Shown here piece after piece: positions 7,904 to 16,293 of a DNA stretch of 28,338 bases. The notes under the pieces were generated by a model that was not told the DNA's origin, made no database searches, and was given only the letters and a program-made list of their open reading frames with translations. The stretch's first letter is position 1, and every line of letters starts with the position of its first letter. This stretch comes from an uncultured Fluviicola sp. (GTDB taxonomy: Bacteria; Bacteroidota; Bacteroidia; Flavobacteriales; Crocinitomicaceae), in contig NZ_CAMLDC010000034.1 of the NCBI RefSeq assembly GCF_946478805.1, positions 1 through 28,338 of the forward strand, read 5' to 3'. The position numbers and the translations under genes were made by a program.

Positions 7904-8203
7904 TTACCACGTGAATGTCACATTCGCGATACAGCCCACCGGAATCAGGCCACTTCCCTCAAGCTTCCTATCGGAATAGAAACGTTGCCCGCAAGTGCGG
8001 ACAGTACGATACTGAAGTGAATCATTACTAGAAAAATACGTCAAAGCAGTTTGACCAAACGGATTTTGTCCATTCCGGCAATTCAATTCGTTCTGTCAAC
8101 CTGCCGCCAACGGCGCTCCCGGGTCGGGATCCATATCGAATGCACGAACTTGTGATACATGTTTGCCTGCAGTAAGAAAATTGGTCCGGCCGGGAGTTTT
8201 GAA
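7904..8203 (-). pseudogene. Possible decayed exported-protein fragment in a GC-richer patch
   Basis: One minus-strand frame reads like protein across about 300 bases but is broken by TGA at 8096-8098 and bounded upstream by TAA near 8207. The upper piece includes TNFLTAGKHVSQVRAFDMDP. The lower piece, after the stop, includes QNPFGQTALTYFSSND and LEGSGLIPVGCIANVTFTW. Bases 8090-8200 are visibly richer in G and C than the neighbouring genes. No family is recognised. It could equally be non-coding DNA of foreign origin. Codon-level evidence is weak. Confidence 0.3.
7910..7928. repeat. Near-perfect palindrome
   Basis: CGTGAATGTCACATTCGCG has nine-base arms around a single central C, with one G-U type mismatch. 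It lies 21 bases from the palindrome at 7871-7888 and overlaps the end of the possible fragment at 7904. Confidence 0.5.
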
Positions 8204-8223
8204 CGCAGTTTATTCTAAATTTG
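8198..8223 (+). promoter_or_regulatory. Possible promoter of the SPFH gene
   Basis: TAAATTTG at 8216-8223 is a full match to the Bacteroidota -7 box TAnnTTTG, about 50 bases before the ATG at 8275. The nearest upstream TTTG (8198-8201) leaves only 14 bases of spacing, shorter than usual, so the -33 assignment is doubtful. Confidence 0.45.
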
Positions 8224-8274
8224 ATGCCGGTAAGTAGCGTACCTAATTTTAACTTAAATAAATAGAAGAAACCT

Positions 8275-10248
8275 ATGAAAGAAATGTTACTTAGTTATTG
8301 GTGGGTCGGATTGATTGTAATCTGCCTGATCCTTTACAAATTTATTTTACGATTCCTGTTCGGAATGGTCATCGTTCCGGAAGACAGAATCGGTCTGGTT
8401 ACGAAGAAATTCGTTTTGTTCGGAGCACACAAAGAACTTCCGGATGGTCGCATTGTAGCGACAAACGGAGAAGCCGGGTTCCAGGCCAAAACCTTGGCTC
8501 CCGGATTGTATTTCTGGATGTGGGTTTGGCAATACGAAATCACAATGGAGCAGTTTACGGTTATTCCGGAAGGAAAGATCGGATTGGTTCTTTCAAAAGA
8601 TGGTTCCGAAATTCCAACAGGAAATATCCTGGGTCGAAAAGTGGAATGTGACAATTTCCAGGATGCCAATATGTTCCTGACGAATAACGGGCAGCGCGGT
8701 CGGCAAACGAATTATATCACTGCAGGTTCATATCGTATCAATACGATGTTATTCCAGGTTTCCATTACAGAAATGGTTCGTATCCAGGAGAGCATGGTTG
8801 GAATTGTAACTACTTTGGATGGTAGACCGATTGACTCGGGTGAAATTGCCGGTAAAGCAGTTGAAGGACATAACAATTTCCAGAATTTTGATACATTCCT
8901 GGAGAATGGAGGAAACCGTGGTTTACAGCCGACGGTTATTTTGGCTGGATCCTACAACTTGAATCCATGGGCTTTGCAGGTGGAAGAAACTCCCATGACT
9001 GAAATCCCGATCGGATTTGTAGGAGTGGTGATCTCTTATATCGGACAAGATGGAAAGGATCTGACAGGAACCGATTTCAAACATGGAAATATCGTTGAAA
9101 AAGGAAGTAAAGGTGTTTGGTCGGAACCATATGGTCCGGGTAAATATCCGGTAAATAAATACATCATGAAAGTGGAGTTGGTTCCTACAACAAACCTGGT
9201 GTTGAACTGGGCACAAGCGCGCAGTGAATCGCATAACCTGGATAAGAACCTTTCTACGATCACAGTTCGTTCGAAAGACGGGTTCCCGTTCAACCTGGAC
9301 GTTTCCCAGATCATTCACGTGCCCACAACCGAGGCTCCGAAAGTGATTGCCCGTTTCGGGAACATGGTGAACCTGGTGACACAAGTGTTGGAACCTACTA
9401 TCGGTAACTACTTCCGTAACTCGGCACAGGATAGTGATGTAATTGCCTTCTTGTCGACACGTAAGGAAAGACAGGAATCTGCAAAAGCACATATTAAGAA
9501 AGTATTGGATGAATACAACGTGAACGCAGTTGATACGTTGATTGGTGACATTGTTCCACCGGAATCGTTGATGAAGACACTGACAGATCGTAAGATTGCA
9601 GAAGAGCAAAAAGTGACTTATGAAACCCAAAAGCAGGCACAGGAAACGCGCCAGGGAATGGAGAAAGAAACGGCCATTGCAGATATGCAAAAAGACATCG
9701 TAAAAGCACAACAAAGTGTCGAGATCGCAGAACGCACAGCAAATGCAACCGTGAAGAAAGCGGAAGGAGATGCGTCCGGAGTGAAACTAGCGGTTGGAGC
9801 AGAAGCAGAAGCAACCAAAATGCGTGCTGTTGCTGAGGCCGAAGCGACACGTGCCCGTGCGAAAGCCGATTCGGAAGCCGTAAAATTAAAAGCGGATGCG
9901 GAAGCAGAACGAATTTCCAAGACCGGTTCGGCGGAAGCAAGCAAGATCCTGGCTGTCGGTAAATCGACTGCAGAAGCTTATGAGTTAGCTGTGAAAGCGT
10001 TGGGTGGTGAAAACTTCACGCGATACAAAATCACGGAAGAATTATCCAAAGGAAACATCAAATTGATCCCGGATGTCTTGATTGGCGGAAACGGACAACA
10101 AGGTGGTTCGGCAATGGACGGACTTTTAGGTCTAAAATTGATGGAAATGATGGATCCGGAAAAGAAATCCGAAGCTCCTCAAAAAATACTAAAGCCTGAG
10201 GTGAAACCCAAATCATCGGGATCTTCTGGAGGTGGTAGAACTGAATAA
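8275..10248 (+). CDS. SPFH/band 7 flotillin-like protein with four N-terminal repeats
   Basis: The 657-residue protein has one N-terminal membrane helix (about 8-30). Four tandem repeats of 60-75 residues follow (about 32-94, 95-167, 168-241, 242-305). Each begins I.E..IG.V and ends near PG.Y..N or AGSY.IN; the two middle ones share FQ....FL.N.G.RG.Q. The SPFH core (about 306-430) has ITVRSKDGFPFNLDVSQIIH and IGDIVPPESLMKTL. A long Ala/Glu/Lys coiled coil (about 440-570) follows with EAEAT and ADAEAE repeats typical of flotillins. The tail is Lys/Pro/Ser/Gly-rich. Flotillins scaffold membrane microdomains. The gene is monocistronic, between a TAnnTTTG box and a strong terminator. The repeats are unlike ordinary bacterial flotillins and distantly recall the repeat-plus-SPFH plan of vault protein. 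Confidence 0.85.
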   Translation: MKEMLLSYWWVGLIVICLILYKFILRFLFGMVIVPEDRIGLVTKKFVLFGAHKELPDGRIVATNGEAGFQAKTLAPGLYFWMWVWQYEITMEQFTVIPEGKIGLVLSKDGSEIPTGNILGRKVECDNFQDANMFLTNNGQRGRQTNYITAGSYRINTMLFQVSITEMVRIQESMVGIVTTLDGRPIDSGEIAGKAVEGHNNFQNFDTFLENGGNRGLQPTVILAGSYNLNPWALQVEETPMTEIPIGFVGVVISYIGQDGKDLTGTDFKHGNIVEKGSKGVWSEPYGPGKYPVNKYIMKVELVPTTNLVLNWAQARSESHNLDKNLSTITVRSKDGFPFNLDVSQIIHVPTTEAPKVIARFGNMVNLVTQVLEPTIGNYFRNSAQDSDVIAFLSTRKERQESAKAHIKKVLDEYNVNAVDTLIGDIVPPESLMKTLTDRKIAEEQKVTYETQKQAQETRQGMEKETAIADMQKDIVKAQQSVEIAERTANATVKKAEGDASGVKLAVGAEAEATKMRAVAEAEATRARAKADSEAVKLKADAEAERISKTGSAEASKILAVGKSTAEAYELAVKALGGENFTRYKITEELSKGNIKLIPDVLIGGNGQQGGSAMDGLLGLKLMEMMDPEKKSEAPQKILKPEVKPKSSGSSGGGRTE

Positions 10249-10258
10249 AAAAACAAAA

Positions 10259-10288
10259 AGGAGCTCAATACGAGCTCCTTTTGTTTTT
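10259..10288 (+). terminator. Strong intrinsic terminator after the SPFH gene
   Basis: AGGAGCTC and GAGCTCCT pair perfectly around AATAC. They are flanked by A-rich sequence on the left and TTTTGTTTTT on the right, which extends the pairing. Because both flanks are homopolymer-rich it could work in both directions. Confidence 0.88.
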
Positions 10289-10360
10289 ATAACCGTATGC
10301 AATCAGAAATTTAATCCTGTATTAACGCTTTAATTATCTCTTGGGACTTACTTTGCCCAC

Positions 10361-12265
10361 ATGAAAGCATATTACTACTGTTTGGGGTTCTTGATCTTTG
10401 GAATTGGTATGCTTCTAAGTTTCAATGATTCCTCTGAAGCGACAATTCAAAAACGAAGTGGACAGGAAAGATATATTGATTCACAACTGGATTTGTTGAT
10501 CGATGAATTGAAAGACTTTCATGCAGATATAGCTGATCCTGGTAAAGCAAAGGAGCATTACTTCAAAACAAGAGTTCATTACAAACACATTGAATTCTTC
10601 ATTGAGCATGTTTCGCCCATACAGGCTAAATACCAGATCAACGGAGCATTGGTCCCAAAGTTTTCAGAATATGAAGAAGGCTTTATCGTCAATCCTTGTG
10701 GATTTCAGCGAGTGGAGGAGATTTTGTTTTCAGGAGAAGAAATCAATTCTCTTGTTTTGGAAAATGAGTTACTGGATTTAATCGAAGTCTTTCAGGAATT
10801 AAAGAATGTGTATCTAAGTATCTCATTAGACGATCACCTTTATTTGGAAATGCTTCAGTTGCAATTGGTGCGAATTGCAGCAATGAATCTTAATGGGTAC
10901 GATGCTACATTCACAAAAACGAATATTCGGGAGGTAGATGAAAACCTCGAATCCATGTTGGAAATCATCAAACTCTTTTGCTTGAAGTTTGGAACAAAAG
11001 GTGAATTAAAAAAGAGATTCCGGAAATTCCATGAAGACGTTCAAAATGCTCAAAAATTTCTTCGGAAAAACCAAGACTTCGATACCTTTAACCGGCTTGA
11101 CTTCATTGTATTTCATGTTGAGAAAATAAATAGTGATCTGGTATTTCTTCACCGTCTTTTGGGTCTTCCCTGGTCCGATCACAAGCAAGCTCTTCGCTTG
11201 AATTCGGATCGCTTGTTTTCAAAGGAATCACTTAATCCGCAATTTTTTTCAATCGACTACTCCGATAGATCAAATTTGGAGAAGCAAGCTACTTTGGGGA
11301 AATTGCTTTTTTATGATCCCATTCTTTCTGCCAATAATGAACGTGCGTGCAGCAGCTGTCATCAACCCGATAAAGCATTTACAGATGGATTGAGAACCAG
11401 CAGGGCATTTAATCATGATGGATTTGTAGAACGCAATGCACCAACCTTGATAGATGCGTTGTATCAAAAAGCGTTTTTCTATGATGGAAAAGCTTATCAA
11501 ATGGAGCAGCAAATCCGGGATGTGGTTCATAATGAGCGCGAAATGGGAAGCAAACTTTCTGATGTGGTTCTGAAATTGAGAGGAAGTGAAGAATACAAAA
11601 AGTTATTTCAGGAAGCATTTGTACTTAAAAAAGACGCAGCTATTTCCGAATATGCGATCCAAAAAGCCATTACGGAATATGAAAAAACGCTGATCTCTAT
11701 GAACAGTCGCTTTGATAAATACCTTTCCGGCGAGAGGAATTCCCTGACACAACGGGAAATCAATGGTTATAATTTGTTTGCAGGAAAAGCACTGTGTGGT
11801 TCGTGTCATTTCTTTCCGCTTTTTAATGGAACTGTTCCGCCTTATTTCATGGATTCGGAATACGAGATTTTGGGAGCTCCGGCAACCAGTGAAAACAAGT
11901 CGCTGGATAAGGACAAAGGGCGGTATGAAGTGACCAAAATTTCCAAACAGATGTATGCTTTTAAAACACCTACGATCCGAAACAGTGAATTAACAGCTCC
12001 TTACATGCATCATGGAGTTTATTCCGATCTGAAACAAGTCCTTCAATTTTATCAAAAAGGGGGTGGAGAAGGATTTAAATATACTGTACCCAATCAAACA
12101 TTACCCTTTGATTCATTGCAGTTAAGTGACCACGAGCAAGAGGACATTATTCTTTTCCTCAAATCATTGACGGATACTTCCGGATTAATACAGCATCCTT
12201 TTAAACTTCCGTCATTCGAAACTCCTGTGAGTTTGAATTCACGTGTTTGGGGAGGTAGTTATTAG
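10361..12265 (+). CDS. Di-heme cytochrome c peroxidase (CcpA/MauG family) with N-terminal imelysin-like domain
   Basis: The 634-residue exported protein starts with an N-terminal hydrophobic segment (about 4-21). Two heme c attachment motifs are present, CSSCH at 330-334 and CGSCH at 479-483, with the family landmarks GKLLFYDPILSANNERACSSCHQP, FVERNAPTL, FFYDGKA and FKTPTIRNSELTAPYMHHG. The enzyme would reduce peroxide, or act as a MauG-like oxidase, in the periplasm. The first ~280 residues are a helical domain. NPCGFQRVEEILFSGE at 111-126 resembles the GxHxxE signature of imelysin/EfeO proteins, with Gln in place of His. The fusion reading is an inference. It stands between two likely transcription units, with no clear promoter or terminator of its own. 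Confidence 0.88.
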   Translation: MKAYYYCLGFLIFGIGMLLSFNDSSEATIQKRSGQERYIDSQLDLLIDELKDFHADIADPGKAKEHYFKTRVHYKHIEFFIEHVSPIQAKYQINGALVPKFSEYEEGFIVNPCGFQRVEEILFSGEEINSLVLENELLDLIEVFQELKNVYLSISLDDHLYLEMLQLQLVRIAAMNLNGYDATFTKTNIREVDENLESMLEIIKLFCLKFGTKGELKKRFRKFHEDVQNAQKFLRKNQDFDTFNRLDFIVFHVEKINSDLVFLHRLLGLPWSDHKQALRLNSDRLFSKESLNPQFFSIDYSDRSNLEKQATLGKLLFYDPILSANNERACSSCHQPDKAFTDGLRTSRAFNHDGFVERNAPTLIDALYQKAFFYDGKAYQMEQQIRDVVHNEREMGSKLSDVVLKLRGSEEYKKLFQEAFVLKKDAAISEYAIQKAITEYEKTLISMNSRFDKYLSGERNSLTQREINGYNLFAGKALCGSCHFFPLFNGTVPPYFMDSEYEILGAPATSENKSLDKDKGRYEVTKISKQMYAFKTPTIRNSELTAPYMHHGVYSDLKQVLQFYQKGGGEGFKYTVPNQTLPFDSLQLSDHEQEDIILFLKSLTDTSGLIQHPFKLPSFETPVSLNSRVWGGSY

Positions 12266-12387
12266 GTGTGCATAACATAATGAGTTACTGAATTTAACAA
12301 TGACTTTTAATTAGCGCGTAGTTATTTAATAAGCTGGAAATAATCTATTTAAACCTCTAAGCTTCCTTTGTATCATCAAAAAACATT

Positions 12388-14709
12388 ATGAAAAAAGGAC
12401 TACTACTACTACTACTGTTACATGTATTTTTTGTCGATGGACAAACGCTATTGCCTGCCGGTAGTACTTGGAAATACAACGATACCGGCTTGGATTTAGG
12501 TTCAACCTGGAAAGATCCCGCATACAACGATAATTCTTGGGCATCTGGATTGGCAGAACTTGGGTATGGTGACGGAGACGAACAAACGATTGTTTCGTAT
12601 GGGTCCAATTCCAATAATAAACAGATAACAACTTACTTTCGTAAAGTCTTTTTTGTTTCCAATCCATCTCAATTTCAGGAAATACTTGGAGCGATCCGCA
12701 GAGATGACGGAGCGGTAGTTTATATTAACGGAACAGAGGTTTTTCGCACGAATATGCCTGGCGGGAACATTTCTTATCAAACGGTAGCTTCTTCCACGGT
12801 CGCATTTACTTCAGAAGACACCTATTATAATTTTGCATTCAGTCCGGGACTTTTAACGAATGGGAATAACTTAATTGCAGTTGAAATTCACCAGGACGAA
12901 GCAAGCAGCTCAGATATCAGTTTCAATCTTTCGTTGAATGGATCTCAAAATCCACAAGTGGTCCAGGTTACACGGGAACCTTATTTGAATTCGGGAACTC
13001 CCCATTCGATGATTGTCCGCTGGCAAACAGATATTGCCTGTGATTCGAAAGTGCGATATGGTACCAGTCCGAATAACCTGAATTTATCGGCTTCTGTTTT
13101 TCCGTATACCACAGAACATGCGGTTCAAATTACCGGCTTACTACCAAAAACAACCTATTATTATTCAATCGGAACTTCATCCGTTGAATTGATCCCTTCC
13201 GGTAATAATCAATATTTCAAAACCAGCCCGCTAGAAGGCAGCAGGAATAAATACCGTTTTTGGGCAATCGGTGACGCTGGGATGTCGGACGGAAATCAGC
13301 GGGCAGTTCGTGATGGTTACCTGATGTACAATGAAAATCGACACGTGGATGGTTGGATCATGCTGGGAGATAATGCTTATGGAAGCGGGATCAGTGATGG
13401 AACTCAAAGTTGCTACCAAACTGCTGTGTTCAGCCAGATGTACGCAGATCTGATTTCGAAAACGGTTTGTTGGCCTGCTTTGGGGAATCACGATTACAAC
13501 AACCATATTCCTTTTTCACCCGCTCCGGCCTACTTTGATATTTTCAACCTTCCAACGAATGGAGAAGCTGGGGGTGTTGCTTCCGGAACTGAAAAATACT
13601 ATTCCTACAATTATGGGAACATTCATTTTATAGTTCTGGACAGTTATGATGAAGATCGTTCTGTTACTGCTCCAATGGCAACCTGGCTCGTTTCTGATTT
13701 ACAGCAAACGACCGCAGAATGGTTAGTTGCATACTGGCATCATCCGCCATATACAAAAGGAAGCCACGATTCTGATAATCCCATGTTTTTGGATGGAGAA
13801 TGTGAAGAGATCCGGGAGAATATTCTTCCGATTTTGGAGCAATACGGAGTCGATTTGGTTTTGAATGGACACAGTCATTCGTACGAACGTAGTTATTTGG
13901 TTGACTCACATTATGGAACTTCCGGAACTTTGACACAACAGATGTTGAAGGATGATGGTTCGGGTGGTCGTTTGGATGATTGTCCGTATGAGAAAGAAAC
14001 AACCTACTCAAAAGCGCATCAGGGAACGGTGTATGCAGTTGTCGGGTGTTCAGGGAAATTGAGTTCGGTCGCATCCAGTTGGCCTCATCCGGTTTGCAGT
14101 TATGCAGATCACGACAACATGGGAAGCTTGAGTTTAACAATTCACGAAAATCGTCTCGATGCTCAATTCGTTTCAACTACTGGTTCTGTTCTCGACCAAT
14201 TTTCAATTATCAAGAATGCAGGAACTTCTCATCATTTGATTGCATGTCAAAATGAGTTGGTAAATCTGAAACCTTCTTTTCCGAGTAAAGTGTTTTGGCA
14301 ACCAAACCAGGTACTTGCAGATTCGCTGTCTGTTTTGGTAACACATACTACCATGTATCTTGCAAGTGACACGAATGGCTGTATAGTGGACACCTTCTAT
14401 GTGGAATTGGATCAATCACCTGCTTGTAATGGAACTGCCGGGATCGCTGAGTTAGCGAACAGATCTCCGAAAGTCTGGACAAATGTATGGCAGGATGAGC
14501 AGTACATTCCTGTTCAATGGTCCGGATTTAATGGAAACGAATTGAAAATAGAGATTTGGTCTGTTCAGGGACAGCTCATTTATTCAGAGACAGTTCCAAA
14601 CAACTCAAATAAACTACTGCTCATCGAAGCAACAAAATTTCTTTCCGGAACTTACCTCTTGCGGGCAAGTGATTCCGAAAACACCCTTTTTCTCAAGTTT
14701 TTACATTAA
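12388..14709 (+). CDS. Secreted purple acid phosphatase-like metallophosphoesterase with T9SS sorting domain
   Basis: The 773 residues begin with a signal peptide (MKKGLLLLLLLHVFFVDGQ), then a jelly-roll-like N-terminal domain (about 20-185) and a fibronectin-like PAP N-terminal domain (about 192-280). The catalytic domain carries metal-site motifs GDAG (D296), GDNAY (D328, Y331), GNHD (366-369), WHHPPY (H451, H452) and NGHSHSYER (H495, H497), the full purple acid phosphatase set. Then come an Ig-like stretch (about 610-680) and a T9SS type A tail (about 695-773, ending FLSGTYLLRASDSENTLFLKFLH). It should hydrolyse phosphate esters at the cell surface or outside the cell. It leads a three-gene unit, with only 12 bases to the next start. 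The promoter is unclear: TTCCTTTG at 12363-12370 is one base off the -7 consensus. Confidence 0.9.
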   Translation: MKKGLLLLLLLHVFFVDGQTLLPAGSTWKYNDTGLDLGSTWKDPAYNDNSWASGLAELGYGDGDEQTIVSYGSNSNNKQITTYFRKVFFVSNPSQFQEILGAIRRDDGAVVYINGTEVFRTNMPGGNISYQTVASSTVAFTSEDTYYNFAFSPGLLTNGNNLIAVEIHQDEASSSDISFNLSLNGSQNPQVVQVTREPYLNSGTPHSMIVRWQTDIACDSKVRYGTSPNNLNLSASVFPYTTEHAVQITGLLPKTTYYYSIGTSSVELIPSGNNQYFKTSPLEGSRNKYRFWAIGDAGMSDGNQRAVRDGYLMYNENRHVDGWIMLGDNAYGSGISDGTQSCYQTAVFSQMYADLISKTVCWPALGNHDYNNHIPFSPAPAYFDIFNLPTNGEAGGVASGTEKYYSYNYGNIHFIVLDSYDEDRSVTAPMATWLVSDLQQTTAEWLVAYWHHPPYTKGSHDSDNPMFLDGECEEIRENILPILEQYGVDLVLNGHSHSYERSYLVDSHYGTSGTLTQQMLKDDGSGGRLDDCPYEKETTYSKAHQGTVYAVVGCSGKLSSVASSWPHPVCSYADHDNMGSLSLTIHENRLDAQFVSTTGSVLDQFSIIKNAGTSHHLIACQNELVNLKPSFPSKVFWQPNQVLADSLSVLVTHTTMYLASDTNGCIVDTFYVELDQSPACNGTAGIAELANRSPKVWTNVWQDEQYIPVQWSGFNGNELKIEIWSVQGQLIYSETVPNNSNKLLLIEATKFLSGTYLLRASDSENTLFLKFLH
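12400..12414 (+). repeat. (CTA)5 trinucleotide tract in the signal peptide of the phosphatase
   Basis: Five consecutive CTA codons, then CTG and TTA, encode the leucine core of the signal peptide. Slippage here would change the hydrophobic core length by whole residues without a frameshift. Confidence 0.85.
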
Positions 14710-14721
14710 CAAAATAAAATA

Positions 14722-16293
14722 ATGATTAAGAATAAAATGCTTTTAGGGCTTTGTATTGTGTTCGCACAAATGGCAGCAGCTCAATGTGACACGACGGATA
14801 TTTCAGGTAATATGATTGTTAGTAGTTCCACTTTTATGTCAGGAGTATATCGGATCACCGGTAAATTCCAAGTAACGACAGGAACCACAGTTTTTGTACA
14901 GCCTTATTCCTCCAATTTATGTGGTTCTTTGGAGATCATCGCTTCTGAGATTGTGATCGATGGAACCATTAATGGTGATTATGCCGGATATGCAGGAGGT
15001 ACGGGTGGTGCTCCGGGGCAAACGGTTACGAGTTTAACCGGAGATCAAACGGCGATCAATTCCTGTTCTAATAAAGATAACAATGGCTTGGTTCAATTGA
15101 GCGGTGGTGCATCCGGTTTGCCGGGAAGTGGTCCGGGTGCGGCATCAGCATCATTGAATGGTGGAAATGGCTCAGGACCCAAACAAATTTGCATGAATAG
15201 CGATGATGAAGCCGGAATGATTGCTGGTTCGGGTGGTGGCGGTGCCGGCTCCGGAGCTGCTTACGGTGGAGTCGGGAGTGTCGGAGGAAATGGTGGAGCG
15301 GGAACATCTGATTATGTTGCGACGGGATTAAGCGTTTCTTCTGCTTATCCGGTTCAGGGGGGAACAGGAGGTGCGAGCGGATTAGCAGGAGTAGTTTACG
15401 GAACGCTTTCAGGAATGGATATCCAATTAGGTTCGGGTGGTTCCGGTGCCGGAGGAGGTGGAAGATCTTTCGATATCGGATTAGCGGGAGGTAATGGTGG
15501 TGCCGGTGGTGGTGCCGTGATTCTTCGTGCCTCAACAAACTTAACCGTAACCGGAACAATTTCTGTAAATGGTGGAAATGGTGAAGCAGGTGGTGATGGT
15601 GGAAATGGCGGAGCTACACCTAAATGTTGTTCGGACGGATGTGATGATTGCGGCGAAGCGACCCTTTCTACAGGTTCGGGTGGAGCTGGTGGAGCTGGAG
15701 GTGGTTCCGGTGGTGGAATCCTTCTTTCTGCTGACAATGACGCATCCATTACAGGAACATTATCTGTAAAAGGTGGAAACGGAGGTGACGGAGGCGCACG
15801 AGGAAATGGTGTTTCCTGTAATTACTCAGCTACTTTTTGTGGTTCACAATCACTGACTTCAAATAATGGAAACCCGGGACAATCCGGTGGAGCCGGTGGC
15901 GGAGGCCGTATCAAAGTCTTTGTTCCGATCTGTTCTGCAGCGATAATCAATCCAGCAACAACTTTAATAGCAGGTACAGGGAATGGTTCTGCAGGAAATG
16001 GAACTTATTTCCTGGGATGCAGCGAATTGTCTGTGATGGAATTGGCTTCCAACTTCAAATTGGATATTTTCCCGAACCCGGCTACCCATGAAATTCAAGT
16101 GACGACCAGTTCATTGATTGAAAATGCAGAAGTAAGTTTGATTGATCTTTCCGGACGAATTGTTTATTCAAACAAGCATTCACTGTCTGCAGAACCAACT
16201 TCCATTTCATTGGAAAACCTGTCTTCAGGAACTTACCAGTTGTTTTTGAATCATGGTGAGCATTCGATTGTTAAAAAGATAATTAAGAACTGA
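14722..16293 (+). CDS. Secreted glycine-rich repeat protein with T9SS sorting domain
   Basis: The 523-residue protein has a signal peptide (cleaved near A20-Q21). The main region (about 60-435) alternates short beta-strand units with glycine-rich loops. Similar units are seen at about 67-96 (GSLEIIASEIVIDGTI), 263-297 (GGAVILRASTNLTVTGTISV), 330-363 (GGILLSADNDASITGTLSV) and 391-432 (GGRIKVFVP...TTLIAGTGNG). A cysteine cluster (C302, C303, C307, C310) lies in one loop. A T9SS type A domain closes it (about 443-523; FKLDIFPNPATHEIQV, LSSGTYQLFLNHGE). No catalytic motif is seen; I infer a structural or adhesive surface protein with a beta-solenoid-like or polyglycine core. It sits between two phosphatase genes and overlaps the second by one base, so co-expression is very likely. 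Confidence 0.85.
   Translation: MIKNKMLLGLCIVFAQMAAAQCDTTDISGNMIVSSSTFMSGVYRITGKFQVTTGTTVFVQPYSSNLCGSLEIIASEIVIDGTINGDYAGYAGGTGGAPGQTVTSLTGDQTAINSCSNKDNNGLVQLSGGASGLPGSGPGAASASLNGGNGSGPKQICMNSDDEAGMIAGSGGGGAGSGAAYGGVGSVGGNGGAGTSDYVATGLSVSSAYPVQGGTGGASGLAGVVYGTLSGMDIQLGSGGSGAGGGGRSFDIGLAGGNGGAGGGAVILRASTNLTVTGTISVNGGNGEAGGDGGNGGATPKCCSDGCDDCGEATLSTGSGGAGGAGGGSGGGILLSADNDASITGTLSVKGGNGGDGGARGNGVSCNYSATFCGSQSLTSNNGNPGQSGGAGGGGRIKVFVPICSAAIINPATTLIAGTGNGSAGNGTYFLGCSELSVMELASNFKLDIFPNPATHEIQVTTSSLIENAEVSLIDLSGRIVYSNKHSLSAEPTSISLENLSSGTYQLFLNHGEHSIVKKIIKN

Noticed and set aside
8923..9714. Long minus-strand frame of 263 residues inside the SPFH gene
   Set aside because: Antisense to a clearly coding, well-conserved gene; composition (Cys/His/Arg-rich) is typical of a shadow frame.
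10348..10355. TTACTTTG, near -7 box before the peroxidase gene
   Set aside because: It lies only five bases before the ATG with no -33 box at proper spacing; would imply a leaderless message without other support.
15396..15749. Minus-strand proline-rich frame of 117 residues
   Set aside because: It is the reverse complement of the glycine-rich codons, which yields Pro/Ser-rich translation by default.
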